63,233 bases of DNA from Rhodobium gokarnense (GCF_025961475.1 NZ_JAOQNS010000018.1:1-63233); one strand, 5' to 3'. Shown: positions 19,894 to 29,667, counted from the first letter of the stretch. Made by a program: numbers and translations. The notes: generated from the letters alone by a model not told the origin.

Positions 19894-21012
19894 TCACACC
19901 CGCATCGGCATCAGGACGTAGAGCGTGCTCTTGTCGCCCTGGTCACGGATCAGCGTCGGCGAGCCCGGATCGGCGAGGAGAAAGACGATGGTGTCGCTGC
20001 CAAGCTGGGCGGTGATGTCGAGCAGATAGCGGGAATTGAAGCCGATCTCCAGGTCCTCCGCCTCGTAGTCGACGGCCAGTTCTTCCGTGGCGCTGCCGGA
20101 ATCCGGATTGTTGACGGTCAGCACGAGCCGGCCCTCGGCAAGCTGCAGCTTCACGGCCCGGCCGCGCTCCGAGGAGATCGTCGAGACGCGGTCGACCGCC
20201 TCCTTGAAGGGGTCCCGGTCGACGATCAGTTCCTTGTCGTTGTTCTGCGGGATCACCCGCGCATAGTCCGGGAAGGTGCCGTCGATCAGCTTGGAGGTCA
20301 GCACCACAGAACCGATGGTGAAGCGGATCTTGGCGTCCGACAGCTCGACCTGGACGGTCGCTTCCGGGTCTTCCACGAGCTTCTGGATCTCGCCGACGGT
20401 CTTGCGCGGCACGATGATGCCGGGCATGCCGGCGGCCCCTTCCGGCGCCCTGGTGTCGGCCTGGGCGAGCCGGTGGCCGTCGGTGGCAACCGCGCGCAGC
20501 ACGGTTTCACCGTTCAGCTCGGTGGTATGGAAATAGATGCCGTTGAGGTAGTAGCGCGTCTCCTCGGTGGAGATCGCGAACTGGGTGCGGTCGACGAGGC
20601 GCTTCAGTTCGCGCGCGTCGATCTCGAAGGAGTGGCTGAAGCTGCCGGCGGTCAGATCCGGAAAGTCGGTCTCCGGCAGCATCTGCAGGCTGAAATTCGA
20701 GCGCCCCGATGACAGCGTCATCAGGCTGTCGTCGCCGGCCGTCTCCAGCACCGTCTCGGCGCCGTCCGGCAGCTTGCGGACGATGTCGTAGAGCATATGG
20801 GCCGGAATCGTCGTCGCCCCCGGCTGCTCGATCATCGCCGCCACGGTTTCCGAAACTTCCAGGTCGAGGTCGGTCGCCTTCAGCCGCATCTCGCCGCCTT
20901 CCGCGCGCATCAGCACGTTGGACAGGATCGGGATGGTGCTGCGCCGCTCCACGACGCGGTGCACATGGGTGAGGGACTTCAGCAAGTCGGCCCGCTCGAG
21001 TGTGACTTTCAT
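19894..21012 (-). CDS. dnaN: DNA polymerase III beta sliding clamp
   Basis: 372 residues, the standard length. Three similar clamp domains form half of the ring that holds polymerase III on DNA. The N terminus MKVTLERADLLKSL and the internal ATDLDLEVSETV are characteristic, as is the C-terminal LYVLMPMRV, which contributes to the partner-binding pocket. It lies between dnaA and recF. A strong hairpin in the dnaA-dnaN gap may separate transcripts. Confidence 0.98.
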   Translation of the reverse strand: MKVTLERADLLKSLTHVHRVVERRSTIPILSNVLMRAEGGEMRLKATDLDLEVSETVAAMIEQPGATTIPAHMLYDIVRKLPDGAETVLETAGDDSLMTLSSGRSNFSLQMLPETDFPDLTAGSFSHSFEIDARELKRLVDRTQFAISTEETRYYLNGIYFHTTELNGETVLRAVATDGHRLAQADTRAPEGAAGMPGIIVPRKTVGEIQKLVEDPEATVQVELSDAKIRFTIGSVVLTSKLIDGTFPDYARVIPQNNDKELIVDRDPFKEAVDRVSTISSERGRAVKLQLAEGRLVLTVNNPDSGSATEELAVDYEAEDLEIGFNSRYLLDITAQLGSDTIVFLLADPGSPTLIRDQGDKSTLYVLMPMRV

Positions 21013-21141
21013 GGGATCGATTCCAGACTTGGCGACTATTCGAATATCGGCCGGAAGGCGGGGTCGCGTGCCGTGGGATTGCGGCCACTACCCTCGGGTA
21101 ACGGGACTGACGAAACTGCCCTTAAAGCGTCCGATATGCAA

Positions 21142-21169
21142 GAGGGCGCAACATCGCTGTTGCGCCCTC
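21142..21169 (-). terminator. Strong stem-loop between dnaA and dnaN
   Basis: GAGGGCGCAACA and TGTTGCGCCCTC form a perfect 12-bp stem around a 4-base loop. On the minus strand it lies 109 bases past the dnaA stop and is followed by TTGCATAT, not a full T run. It could be a weak terminator, an RNA processing site or a 3'-end stabiliser. Confidence 0.55.
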
Positions 21170-21277
21170 CAGTCCGCCGCATCTCGCCAGGCCGCGCAAC
21201 GGGGTCCGGAGCGCGCCGGGAACGGGGATGTTTCAAGGGAAAGCGGCGCTTTTCGGGCGCTGCGATCTCCCTCGCGG

Positions 21278-22741
21278 TCAGTTGTCGAGCAGCCTTTTCA
21301 GGAGCTCCACCTCGTCGGCCACCGCCTTGTCGGTGGACACGAGATTCTCGATCTTGCGCACCGCATGCAGGACCGTCGTGTGATCCCTGCCGCCGAAATG
21401 GCGGCCGATCTCCGGCAGCGAGCGCGGCGTCAGCGCCTTGGCCAGGAACATGGCGATCTGCCGCGGCCGGACGATCGCCCGGTTGCGCCGCGCCGAGGTC
21501 AGGTCGTCGCGGGTGACGCTGTAATGCTTGGAGACGGTGCGCTGGATGTCCTCGATGCGCACCCGCCGCCGCTCCTTGGCGCGGACCAGGTCGCGCAGCG
21601 ACATCTCGGCCATTTCCAGGCTGATCGGCGCGCCGGTGAGCTGGTTGGCGGCGAGCAGCCGGTTGACCGCGCCGTCAAGGTCGCGGGAATTGGCCGTGAC
21701 GTGCCGGGCAACGTAGTCGAGGACGTCGTCGGGGACGGCAAGGCTGGCGCCGCCATTGCGGGCCGCCGCGATGCGCTGGGACAGGATGGACCGGCGCAAG
21801 CCGTAGTCCGGCGCGCATATCTGGGCCAGCAGCCCGCCGTTCAGCCGCGAGCGGACGCGCTCGTCGAGGGATTCCAGCTCAACGGGCGGTCGGTCGGCGG
21901 CAACCACCACCTGCCGGGCGCCGTCGATGAGGGCGTTGAGGGTGTGGCAGAACTCCTTCTGCACCTGCGGCCCGTGCAGGAACTGCAAGTCGTCGATGAG
22001 TAGGAGGTCGATGCCCCGGAACCCGTCCTTGAAGGCGATCGCCGACTGCGACTGAAGCGCCGCCACGAAGCGGTACATGAAGTGCTCGGCGGTCAGGTAC
22101 AGGACCCGGCGTCCGGGCGTTGCCGCGCGCGCCTCGGCGGCGATCGCCTGCAACAGGTGCGTCTTGCCGAGGCCGACGGAAGCGCAGAGATAGAGCGGAT
22201 TGTAGGTGGTCGGGGCGGCCGCCGCGATCTGCCGCGCCGCCGCCAGCGCCAGCGTGTTGGAGGCGCCTTCCATGAAGCTGTCGAAGGTCAGCCGCGGATC
22301 GAGCGGCGAGGAAAAGGCGTTGTCGGCGCGCTCGGCCGCCCGGCTGCTCTCGCTGCGCAGCGAGGCCTCGGTGCGGACTGCCGCGCCGCCGCGCTTTGCC
22401 GCCTCGACGGCCGCCGAGCGCGCTTCCGGGCCGGCCGCGGTGCGGGCAAGCGTCTGGCGCGGACGGGTGGCGCCGCGCACCGTCAGCTCGATGCGGCGGA
22501 TATCTTCGCATTCGCTGCGCCACAGGCCGATCAGCCGGTCGCCGTAATGGGACTGAATCCACTGCTTCAGGAACCGCGTCGGCACCGACAGGTGCACCGT
22601 CCCGTTGGAACGGTCCTCCAGGTCGACCCGCTCGAACCAGCTCGTATAGACCTCCTCGCCGAGCTCGCTGCGCAGCCGTCGGCGCACCCGGGACCAGTCG
22701 TCCAGATCTCCCGAGGGAACCGTTTCTTCGGCTCGTGCCAT
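21278..22741 (-). CDS. dnaA: Chromosomal replication initiator protein DnaA
   Basis: 487 residues from the ATG at 22741, which has GGAGG 9 bases upstream. In-frame starts at 22762 and 22840 are less likely. DnaA opens the origin and recruits helicase. Domain I is at the N terminus (WSRVRRRLRSELGEEVYTSWF), then a variable linker with many Ala/Arg. The AAA+ core has Walker A GLGKTHLLQ near 187 and Walker B LLIDDLQFL near 245. The C-terminal DNA-binding domain contains GGRDHTTVLHAVRKIE near 447. Its control region carries CtrA and GANTC motifs. Confidence 0.98.
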   Translation of the reverse strand: MARAEETVPSGDLDDWSRVRRRLRSELGEEVYTSWFERVDLEDRSNGTVHLSVPTRFLKQWIQSHYGDRLIGLWRSECEDIRRIELTVRGATRPRQTLARTAAGPEARSAAVEAAKRGGAAVRTEASLRSESSRAAERADNAFSSPLDPRLTFDSFMEGASNTLALAAARQIAAAAPTTYNPLYLCASVGLGKTHLLQAIAAEARAATPGRRVLYLTAEHFMYRFVAALQSQSAIAFKDGFRGIDLLLIDDLQFLHGPQVQKEFCHTLNALIDGARQVVVAADRPPVELESLDERVRSRLNGGLLAQICAPDYGLRRSILSQRIAAARNGGASLAVPDDVLDYVARHVTANSRDLDGAVNRLLAANQLTGAPISLEMAEMSLRDLVRAKERRRVRIEDIQRTVSKHYSVTRDDLTSARRNRAIVRPRQIAMFLAKALTPRSLPEIGRHFGGRDHTTVLHAVRKIENLVSTDKAVADEVELLKRLLDN

Positions 22742-23237
22742 ATCAGATAGCCTCCATTTCATGCCTGCCGGCAGGACCGTGCGCCGCCGCGGCTGCCGGT
22801 CTGCCGTATCCGTCCTCGCCGGCTGCGGGGGCGCCTTCACGGGTGCCCGGGTCCGCCGCCTGCCGTTGCTTGTGTGCCGGGATCCGCCTCGATCTTGCCG
22901 GCTCTCAAAAGGTCGTCCGGTTACCTTTCGGCAACCATGTTTTTTGTGTCATCGTTGGTCGATAGCGCAGGGAATACCCCACGCCGGCGACAAGGTCGCA
23001 CGATCCGAATGAACCGTATAAGTTGAATTCGTGACGAACCGATCCGCTGGTTAGCGGCGGTCGCGGCCCCGGGAGGAGGGCCGCCGTTCGACAAGTGTTC
23101 GATGTCTAGATTTTAGGCAATAGATATTCATTGCTCTCGACATAGGCCTCGAAAACTTCCCGATGTGTGGTTGACGCTGGAGCCCCAGCCCCGATGACTT
23201 GAAGCTAGCCAATCGGCCCCGGCGCCGCAACAGTGAG

Positions 23238-23514
23238 GATTCTGAAACCCGCGAAATTGAGCCATTTTGGATCACCCCGGCGATGGGACGACGGGTCGCG
23301 ACGGGTCGATTTCCGCCTGTGGAGTCAACGGATTCTGGCGCGGAAAAAATGGCACGTTTACGGTATCGAATTCTTCAAAAAAAATCGCTTCCGCGGCGCC
23401 CGTGAGGAGCTCGAATCCGCCTGAATCGAAGTCCTCCAAAAAGACCGGTGCTTAACGCTTTGTTAACTTTTGGATTTTTATGACACGTCGCCCCAACCAA
23501 CCGTAAGTTGAATC
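23238..23514. promoter_or_regulatory. Cluster of six GANTC (CcrM) methylation sites
   Basis: GANTC occurs at 23238, 23322, 23331, 23413, 23423 and 23510. In alphaproteobacteria CcrM methylates this motif in a cell-cycle-dependent way, and it affects dnaA transcription in Caulobacter. At this base composition about one site would be expected in 280 bases. Confidence 0.6.
23452..23466. promoter_or_regulatory. Perfect CtrA-type binding site
   Basis: TTAACGCTTTGTTAA is an exact match to the TTAA-N7-TTAA consensus of the cell-cycle regulator CtrA. It lies between rpsT and dnaA, about 710 bases upstream of the dnaA start and 97 bases past the rpsT terminator hairpin arm, among GANTC sites. Confidence 0.55.
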
Positions 23515-23559
23515 GTTCCAGGCCTTTTGCCGGATCACACAACTTTTCTTTCGCCCGGA

Positions 23560-23590
23560 AACGAAAAACCCGGCGCTGGGCGCCGGGTTT
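23560..23590 (-). terminator. Rho-independent terminator of rpsT
   Basis: AAACCCGGCGC and GCGCCGGGTTT (23566-23590) form a perfect 11-bp stem with a 3-base loop. Read on the minus strand it is followed by TTTTTCGTTT. It lies 33 bases past the rpsT stop. Confidence 0.9.
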
Positions 23591-23623
23591 CAAACGGTTT
23601 TATGACAGTTGGGCGGGGAGGGT

Positions 23624-23890
23624 TCAGGCACCCACCGCCTTCACCCGCGCCGACAGCCGCGACACTTTCCGCGAGGCGGTATTCTTGTGCACCACGCCGC
23701 TGCCGGCGGCGCGCATGATTTCCGTCTCCGCCTGCCTCAGCGCCTCGTTGGCGGCGGCCTTGTCGCCGCCGGCGATGGCCTCTTCGACCTTGCGGATAAA
23801 ATTGCGCATGCGGCTGCGCCGGGATTTGTTGATCTCCGTGCGCCGCGCGATTTTGCGAGCCATTTTCTTGGCCGAGACCGTATTGGCCAT
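23624..23890 (-). CDS. rpsT: 30S ribosomal protein S20
   Basis: 88 residues, rich in Lys, Arg and Ala. S20 is a helical 16S rRNA-binding protein of the small subunit. The N terminus ([17 protein letters not shown]) and the [22 protein letters not shown] segment are typical. It is a single gene upstream of dnaA with its own terminator. This rpsT-dnaA adjacency is common in the order. Confidence 0.97.
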   Translation of the reverse strand: MANTVSAKKMARKIARRTEINKSRRSRMRNFIRKVEEAIAGGDKAAANEALRQAETEIMRAAGSGVVHKNTASRKVSRLSARVKAVGA

Positions 23891-24104
23891 GCGTGTTTCC
23901 CGATTCCGTGCGATTTGCGGTTAGACGCTGCGCCGGCACCCGCAATAATGTCGATGGTCGCGGCGCAACAGGTTCCATGGGCGGCGGGTCCACCGCCACC
24001 GATCCCGGCGCTTATACTTGGCCGCATGGGGAACGTCAATCGGAACCGGGAAATCCGGCCAAAAAGCACGCGCCGGTCGCCGTTTCGGGCTGTCGGTCCG
24101 GGCC

Positions 24105-24878
24105 CTAGCGATTGCGGAACTGCGGCGAGCGTTTTTCCACGAACGCCTGCATGCCTTCCTTCTGGTCCTCGGTGGCGAACAGGGAATGGAACAGCCGCCG
24201 CTCGAAGCGGGTGCCCTCCGCGAGCGTCGTCTCATAGGCCCGGTTGACCGCCTCCTTGGTCATCATCACCGCCGGCAGCGAGAAGTCGGCGATCTTGGCG
24301 GCGACCGCCAGGGCGTCGTCGAGCATTTCGTCGAGCGGCAGGACGCGGCTGACGAGGCCGGAGCTTTCCGCCTCCTCGGCCGACATCATGCGGCCGGTGA
24401 GGCACATCTCCATCGCCTTCGACTTGCCTACGAAGCGGGTCAGGCGCTGGGTGCCGCCGGCGCCGGGCATGACGCCGAGGGTGATCTCCGGCTGGCCGAA
24501 CTTGGCGTTTTCCGCGGCGATGATGATGTCGCACATCATGGCGAGCTCGCAGCCGCCGCCGAGCGCGTAGCCGGCGACCGCGGCGATCACCGGCTTCCTG
24601 TTGCGCGCCACCCGGTCCCAGGTGGAGATGAAATCGTCCTTGTAGGCGTCCACATAGGTCAGCGACGACATCTCCTTGATGTCGGCGCCGGCGGCGAACG
24701 CCTTTTCCGACCCGGTGATGACGACGCAGCCAACCTTCTCGTCGGCGTCGAACGTATCGAGGGCCTTGGTCAGTTCCGCGATCAGCTCCGAATTGAGGGC
24801 GTTCATCGCCTTCGGCCGGTGCAGCGTTATGAGCCCGACCTTGCCGCGGGTCTCTACGACGATGTTCTCATAGGCCAT
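24105..24878 (-). CDS. Enoyl-CoA hydratase (crotonase family)
   Basis: 257 residues from the ATG at 24878, the usual short-chain hydratase size; the frame runs open far upstream but without family sequence. It hydrates trans-2-enoyl-CoA to 3-hydroxyacyl-CoA in fatty-acid or amino-acid degradation. The oxyanion-hole segments are [12 protein letters not shown] near 63-74 and [16 protein letters not shown] near 103-118. The catalytic Glu region is [19 protein letters not shown] near 132-150. It closely resembles mitochondrial short-chain hydratase as I recall it. PaaF-type phenylacetate degradation is possible, but no pathway neighbours are present. Confidence 0.93.
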   Translation of the reverse strand: MAYENIVVETRGKVGLITLHRPKAMNALNSELIAELTKALDTFDADEKVGCVVITGSEKAFAAGADIKEMSSLTYVDAYKDDFISTWDRVARNRKPVIAAVAGYALGGGCELAMMCDIIIAAENAKFGQPEITLGVMPGAGGTQRLTRFVGKSKAMEMCLTGRMMSAEEAESSGLVSRVLPLDEMLDDALAVAAKIADFSLPAVMMTKEAVNRAYETTLAEGTRFERRLFHSLFATEDQKEGMQAFVEKRSPQFRNR

Positions 24879-25002
24879 GTTTGCTTCCTCTCCGGGGTGC
24901 GCGGTTCCGCTTCTGAGTAAAGAGCTATCCGAGCCCGCATCGCGTTGCAACGCCTGCCGCGGGGGCCGGTTCCGCAAATTCGGCTCGGACGCGCGCCGGT
25001 CC

Positions 25003-25899
25003 TCAGCGCTGGCAGGTCGGGCAGAAGAAGCTGGAGCGGCCGGACTGGACGATGCGCCGGACGGTGCCGGTGCAGCCCTCGTGCCGGCAGGGCGTGCCCT
25101 CCCGGTCATAGACGGAAAAGGAATGCTGGAAATAGCCGAGCGAGCCGTCGGCATGGACGTAGTCCCTGAGAGATGAGCCGCCCGCGGCAATGGCATCGGC
25201 GATGGTCTCGCGGATGGCGACGACCAGCCGCTCGGCCCTGACGCTCGGCGCGCCGGCCTTGGTGGCAAGGCACGAGGCGCTGCGCTTCGGCGACAGGCCC
25301 GCTCGCCACAATGCCTCGCACACATAGATATTGCCGAGGCCGGCGATGATGCGCTGGTCGAGGAGGGCGGCCTTGAGGCTCGTCTTGCGGTGCCAGCAGG
25401 CCGCCGCCAGCGTTGCCGCGTCCAGCGAATTGCCGGTCGGCTCCGGCCCGAGCCCCGCAAAGAACGGGTGGCGGTGGAGTTCGGCCCGTGGGCAGAGCGT
25501 CATGAAGCCGAAGCGGCGCGGGTCGTTATAGATGACGGCGGTGCCGTCCGGCGCCCCCGGCCCGGCGAGATGAAAGACCACATGGTCGTGCGCCGCCGAC
25601 TTGCTGCGCTCCATGTGAAAGGACCCCGGCAGGAGCGCGGTCTCCGGTGTCTCCACCCGGAACGAGCCGGACATGCCGAGATGCATGATGAGGACGTCTC
25701 CCGACGACAGGTCCGCAAGCAGGTATTTCGCCCGCCGGCCGAGGGAAACGATGGCCTGACCCGTCAGCCTGTCGACGAAATCGGTGGGGAACGGAAACCG
25801 CAGATCGGGCCGGCGCTGTTCGACGCGGACGATCCGCGCGCCTTCCATCGCCGGCTGCAGCCCGCGCCTCACCGTCTCGACCTCGGGAAGTTCCGGCAC
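25003..25899 (-). CDS. mutM: Formamidopyrimidine-DNA glycosylase
   Basis: 298 residues. MutM (Fpg) removes 8-oxoguanine and ring-opened purines and nicks the abasic site. The N terminus [14 protein letters not shown] supplies catalytic Pro2 and Glu3. [17 protein letters not shown] carries the helix-two-turn-helix. The C terminus is the four-cysteine zinc finger (CRHEGC...FCPTCQR). It is divergent from ubiE, an arrangement seen in related genomes. Confidence 0.97.
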   Translation of the reverse strand: MPELPEVETVRRGLQPAMEGARIVRVEQRRPDLRFPFPTDFVDRLTGQAIVSLGRRAKYLLADLSSGDVLIMHLGMSGSFRVETPETALLPGSFHMERSKSAAHDHVVFHLAGPGAPDGTAVIYNDPRRFGFMTLCPRAELHRHPFFAGLGPEPTGNSLDAATLAAACWHRKTSLKAALLDQRIIAGLGNIYVCEALWRAGLSPKRSASCLATKAGAPSVRAERLVVAIRETIADAIAAGGSSLRDYVHADGSLGYFQHSFSVYDREGTPCRHEGCTGTVRRIVQSGRSSFFCPTCQR

Positions 25900-26050
25900 G
25901 TTTCCTCCGCCTTTCGATTGCCTCGCCGGACGTGTCTAACCCATTCCCGGCTCGCGGCAAATGACCGCCGCTGACAGCGCGCGGCGGGCGATGGCGCTCC
26001 GGGATCGCTTCGGCTATGGTCGCGGCGCATTTTGCGAAGGAAGACCCGCC

Positions 26051-26830
26051 ATGACGATCCGCCAGAAAGACGACGCCGGCGACGACACCGCCTTCGGCTA
26101 CAGGACAGTCGCGCTCGGCGACAAGCAGACCATGGTCGACGACGTGTTCCACAAGGTGGCGCGGCGCTACGACATCATGAACGACGCCATGTCCGGCGGC
26201 CTGCACCGGCTCTGGAAGGACGCCTTCATCGCCAAGCTGGCGCCGCCGCGCTCCGGCACAAGGCCCTATGAGGTGCTCGACGTTGCCGGCGGCACCGGCG
26301 ACATCACCTTCCGGATCCTGAACAAGGCCCATGACCGGGCCAAGGTCACGATTTGCGACATCAACCACGCCATGCTGACCGTCGGCCGCGAGCGCGCCGA
26401 GCGGCGCGGCGTCGCTAGCCGCATCGAGTTCGTCCAGGGCAACGCCGAGGACCTGCCGATCGCCTCCGACCGCTTCAACGCCTACACGATCGCCTTCGGC
26501 ATCCGCAACGTGCCGCGCATCCAGGAGGCCGTGAACGAGGCGTTCCGGGTGCTGAAGCCGGGCGGCCGCTTCATGTGCCTGGAATTCTCGCAGATGGACC
26601 TGCCGCTCGCCGACAAGCTCTACGACCTTTATTCCTTCAACGTCATCCCGGCGATCGGCAAGGTCATTGCCGGCGACGCCGAGCCCTACCGCTATCTGGT
26701 GGAATCGATCCGCGTCTTTCCGCACAAGGCCCGCTTTGCCAAGATGATCAGCGACGCCGGCTTTTCGCGCGTCGACGTCACGCCGCTCGCCGGCGGCGCC
26801 GTCGCCATCCATTCCGGCTGGAAGCTCTAG
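26051..26830 (+). CDS. ubiE: Ubiquinone/menaquinone C-methyltransferase UbiE
   Basis: 259 residues from ATG 26051, with GAAGGAAG upstream. UbiE performs the SAM-dependent C-methylation step in ubiquinone synthesis. The family motifs [30 protein letters not shown] (SAM site) and [14 protein letters not shown] are present. It is followed after 44 bases by ubiB, forming a ubiquinone operon. Confidence 0.97.
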   Translation: MTIRQKDDAGDDTAFGYRTVALGDKQTMVDDVFHKVARRYDIMNDAMSGGLHRLWKDAFIAKLAPPRSGTRPYEVLDVAGGTGDITFRILNKAHDRAKVTICDINHAMLTVGRERAERRGVASRIEFVQGNAEDLPIASDRFNAYTIAFGIRNVPRIQEAVNEAFRVLKPGGRFMCLEFSQMDLPLADKLYDLYSFNVIPAIGKVIAGDAEPYRYLVESIRVFPHKARFAKMISDAGFSRVDVTPLAGGAVAIHSGWKL

Positions 26831-26874
26831 ACACTCAAGAGACCCCAAGAAAAAAGAAACGGCGCATTCCCCCG

Positions 26875-28458
26875 ATGGGCTTCAATATCGTCACCTTCGC
26901 GCGGCTCTGCCGCTCCGGCTGGACCTTCGTGCGCGAGGGCGTTCCCAATCTGCTGGCCCCGCCCGACCCGCCGCCGGGCCCGGCCTTCGTCCTTCGCGTC
27001 CTCAAGGCCTTCGAGCGCCGGCCCGAGCCCGGCGTCGATACCGGCGCGCGGCTCTCCAACGCCCTGCAACGCATGGGGCCGTCCTACATCAAGCTCGGCC
27101 AGTTCCTCGCCACCCGCGCCGACGTCGTCGGCCGCGACATGGCGCGCGAGCTCGGCAATCTTCAGGACAGCCTGCCGCCCTTCTCAGAGGACGCCGCCCG
27201 CAAGGCCGTGGAGAGTGCCCTCGGCCGTCCCATCGAGGAGATGTTCGAGAGTTTCGGCCCGCCCGTCGCCGCCGCCTCGATCGCACAGGTCCACAAGGCC
27301 GAGATGAAAGGCGACGACGGCAGCGTCCGCAGCGTCGCCGTCAAGGTGCTGCGCCCCGGCGTCCAGCACCGCTTCAACCGCGACCTGAAGAGCTTCTACA
27401 TGGCGGCGCGCCTCATCGAGCGCTTCCACCCGCCGTCCCGGCGCCTGCGCCCCGTTGCCGTCGTCGACACGCTCGCCGCCTCGGTCGAACTGGAGATGGA
27501 CCTTCGCATGGAGGCCGCTGCGCTCTCCGAGATGGGCGAGAACACGGCGAACGATCCGGGCTTCCGGGTGCCGAACGTGGAATGGCAGCACATCGCCAAG
27601 AACGTCCTGGTGCTGGAATGGATCGACGGCATCAAGCTGTGGAAGCATGAGGACCTCGCCGCGGCCGGCCATGACCTGCCGGCGATCGGCGCCAACGTCA
27701 TCCAGTCGTTCCTGCGCCATGCCATCCGCGACGGCTTCTTCCATGCCGACATGCATCCCGGAAACCTCTTCGTGGAACCCGACGGCACGCTGGTCGCCGT
27801 CGATCTCGGCATCATGGGCCGGCTGACCAAGGCGGAGCGGAAGTTCCTCGCCGAGATCCTGTTCGGCTTCATCCGCCGCGATTACCTGCGCGTCTCAAGG
27901 CTCCATTTCGATGCCGGCTACGTGCCGCCCGACAAGGACGTGGAACTGTTCGCCCAGTCGCTCCGGGCGATCGGCGAGCCGATCCACGGCCAGTCCGCCT
28001 CCGACATTTCCATGGCAAAGCTCCTCACCCAGCTTTTCGAGAACACCGAGCGCTTCGGCATGGAGACCCGCACCGAGCTGATCCTGTTGCAGAAGACCAT
28101 GGTCGTGGTCGAGGGCGTCGGCCGCTCCCTCGACGAGGAGTTCGACATGTGGCGGGTGTCGGAACCGGTGGTCCGCGACTGGATAGAAAAGAATCTCGGT
28201 CCCGCCGGCGTCCTGCGCGATACCGCCGACGGCATCGGCACCATCGGCCGCCTGGTGCGCGAACTGCCGATGCTGGCCGAACGCGCCGAGACCCTGTCGA
28301 ACGAGATCCAGGAGATGGGCCGCAACGGCCTGCGCTTCGATGCGGCGACGGCAGACGCCATCGGCCGGGCCGAGGCGCGCCATACAAGGTCGGGGCGAAT
28401 CGCGCTCTGGATCGGCGCCGTATCGCTCGCGGCCATTGCCTTGAAGATGGTGCTTTAA
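26875..28458 (+). CDS. ubiB: Ubiquinone biosynthesis accessory kinase-like protein UbiB
   Basis: 527 residues from the ATG at 26875. UbiB belongs to the atypical ABC1/ADCK kinase-like ATPases needed for ubiquinone synthesis at the inner membrane. The KxGQ motif is in YIKLGQFLATRAD near 72. An Ala-rich nucleotide loop VAAASIAQVHKA follows, and the HADMHPGNLFV catalytic segment is near 295. The C terminus ends in a hydrophobic anchor (IALWIGAVSLAAIALKMVL). It overlaps the convergent alkB stop by a few bases. Confidence 0.95.
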   Translation: MGFNIVTFARLCRSGWTFVREGVPNLLAPPDPPPGPAFVLRVLKAFERRPEPGVDTGARLSNALQRMGPSYIKLGQFLATRADVVGRDMARELGNLQDSLPPFSEDAARKAVESALGRPIEEMFESFGPPVAAASIAQVHKAEMKGDDGSVRSVAVKVLRPGVQHRFNRDLKSFYMAARLIERFHPPSRRLRPVAVVDTLAASVELEMDLRMEAAALSEMGENTANDPGFRVPNVEWQHIAKNVLVLEWIDGIKLWKHEDLAAAGHDLPAIGANVIQSFLRHAIRDGFFHADMHPGNLFVEPDGTLVAVDLGIMGRLTKAERKFLAEILFGFIRRDYLRVSRLHFDAGYVPPDKDVELFAQSLRAIGEPIHGQSASDISMAKLLTQLFENTERFGMETRTELILLQKTMVVVEGVGRSLDEEFDMWRVSEPVVRDWIEKNLGPAGVLRDTADGIGTIGRLVRELPMLAERAETLSNEIQEMGRNGLRFDAATADAIGRAEARHTRSGRIALWIGAVSLAAIALKMVL

Positions 28459-29072
28459 CCGGAGACCGGCGTCACCCGCCGAAGCGTCAGGTTGATCCGC
28501 CCGCCCTCCGGGAAAAGGTCGCCATAGGGCGTCAGCAGCCGCGATGTCCCCGGATAGAGCCGGTCGATGCCGTGATAGGCGCGCCGGGTCTCCCCGGTCA
28601 AAAGCATGATGTCGCCGGAGGACAGCCGGAACGAGCGCGTCGGGTCCCTGCGCCGCGTCCCGCCAACGCGGAAGAGGGCCGTATCGCCGAGCGAGACCGA
28701 GAGCACCGGGGCGGAAAAATCCTCCTCGTCGGCATCCACATGGAGCCCCATCCGCGCGCCGGGCCGGTAATAGTTGACGAGGCAGGCCTCCGGCGGTCCC
28801 GGATAGCCGGAAAGGGCGTTCCAGATTTCAAGCAGGCGCTCCGGCATTGCCGGCCACGGAGCGCCCGTTTCCGGGTGTGTCGGCTGGTAGCGGTAGCCGG
28901 CCCGATCCGAGACCCAGCCGAGCGGCCCGCAATTGGTCATGACGACGGAGAACGGCTTGCCCGTGCGCGGCATGCGCGGCGTGAAGAACGGCGCGGCCGA
29001 AATCGCCGCGACGATCTCCGAAAGAAGCTCCGCCTGGTCGGCGGGGTCAAGGTATCCGGGCTTTACCTGCAT
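28455..29072 (-). CDS. alkB: AlkB-type 2-oxoglutarate/Fe(II) DNA demethylase
   Basis: About 205 residues from the ATG at 29072; a TTG at 29108 would add 12 residues. AlkB directly reverses N1-methyladenine and N3-methylcytosine damage in DNA and RNA. Iron ligands are visible as HVD in MGLHVDADE and the His in YHGIDRL. RINLTLRRV holds the 2-oxoglutarate-binding arginines. NYYRPGARMG and PYGDLFPEGGR are further family marks. Its stop interlocks with that of ubiB, so the two genes converge. No Ada-type regulator is nearby. Confidence 0.95.
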   Translation of the reverse strand: MQVKPGYLDPADQAELLSEIVAAISAAPFFTPRMPRTGKPFSVVMTNCGPLGWVSDRAGYRYQPTHPETGAPWPAMPERLLEIWNALSGYPGPPEACLVNYYRPGARMGLHVDADEEDFSAPVLSVSLGDTALFRVGGTRRRDPTRSFRLSSGDIMLLTGETRRAYHGIDRLYPGTSRLLTPYGDLFPEGGRINLTLRRVTPVSG

Positions 29073-29166
29073 GGACCGGATATGCTCTTGATGGGGTGCC
29101 CGTTTCAAGGGGCCGGCGGCGGCAAGGCCGTGGCGACCGGCGGCAGCGCATCAGGAGAGACAGACC

Positions 29167-29571
29167 TTGATCCCGATCATCACGCCGATTTTCGCCGGCA
29201 TTGCCGCGTTCATGCTGATCTGGTTCAGCTTCCGCGTCGTCGCGCTGCGCCGTGACAAGAAGATTCTCTCCGGCGACGGCGGCGATGTCGAAATGCGCCG
29301 CGCCATCCGCGTCCAGGGCAATTTCGTCGAATATGTGCCGCTGACCCTCGTCCTCATGGGCTTTGCCGAGATGCAGGGCGCCAATCGCGGCGTCATCGTG
29401 CTGGTCGGCTGCGCCCTCATCGCCGGCCGGGTGCTCCACGCCCTCGGCATTTCCCGCGACCCGGAGCAGTTCACCTTCCGGGTGCGCGGCATGTTCTTCA
29501 CCTTCACCGCGCTCGCGATCGCCGCCGTGCTGTCGATCGGCCAGTCGGTCTGGGTTCTGCTGCAGCGCTAA
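29167..29571 (+). CDS. MAPEG family membrane protein
   Basis: 134 residues with four hydrophobic helices. The motif RAIRVQGNFVEYVPLTLVLMGFAE is the MAPEG signature (membrane-associated eicosanoid/glutathione metabolism proteins). Bacterial members may be membrane glutathione transferases, but the substrate is not known. Translation starts at TTG 29167, with AGGAGAG about 7 bases upstream. Confidence 0.9.
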   Translation: MIPIITPIFAGIAAFMLIWFSFRVVALRRDKKILSGDGGDVEMRRAIRVQGNFVEYVPLTLVLMGFAEMQGANRGVIVLVGCALIAGRVLHALGISRDPEQFTFRVRGMFFTFTALAIAAVLSIGQSVWVLLQR

Positions 29572-29667
29572 AAAACGCCGTCTTCGGGCCGTACACCGCG
29601 CCACCGACGGGCCGGCCGCAACCCGTGCCGGCGCGAAACCCTCAATTTGTCCAAGAAAGATCGCCCG

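Larger units (their letters stand above)
22742..23561. other. dnaA control region and dnaA-rpsT gap
   Basis: About 820 bases without a convincing gene, and more AT-rich than its surroundings from about 23100. A hairpin GCGGCCC...GGGCCGC (23063-23084) lies in the dnaA leader. GANTC sites, a full CtrA-type site and the tandem octamer ACGGGTCG (23291, 23301) lie farther up. No clear TTATNCACA DnaA box was found by eye, so I do not call an origin here. Confidence 0.6.

Noticed and set aside
22742-23623. Chromosomal origin between dnaA and rpsT
   Set aside because: CtrA and GANTC motifs are present, but no convincing DnaA boxes were seen by eye. In this order the origin is usually near hemE, which is not here. 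A GC-skew plot of the chromosome would decide.
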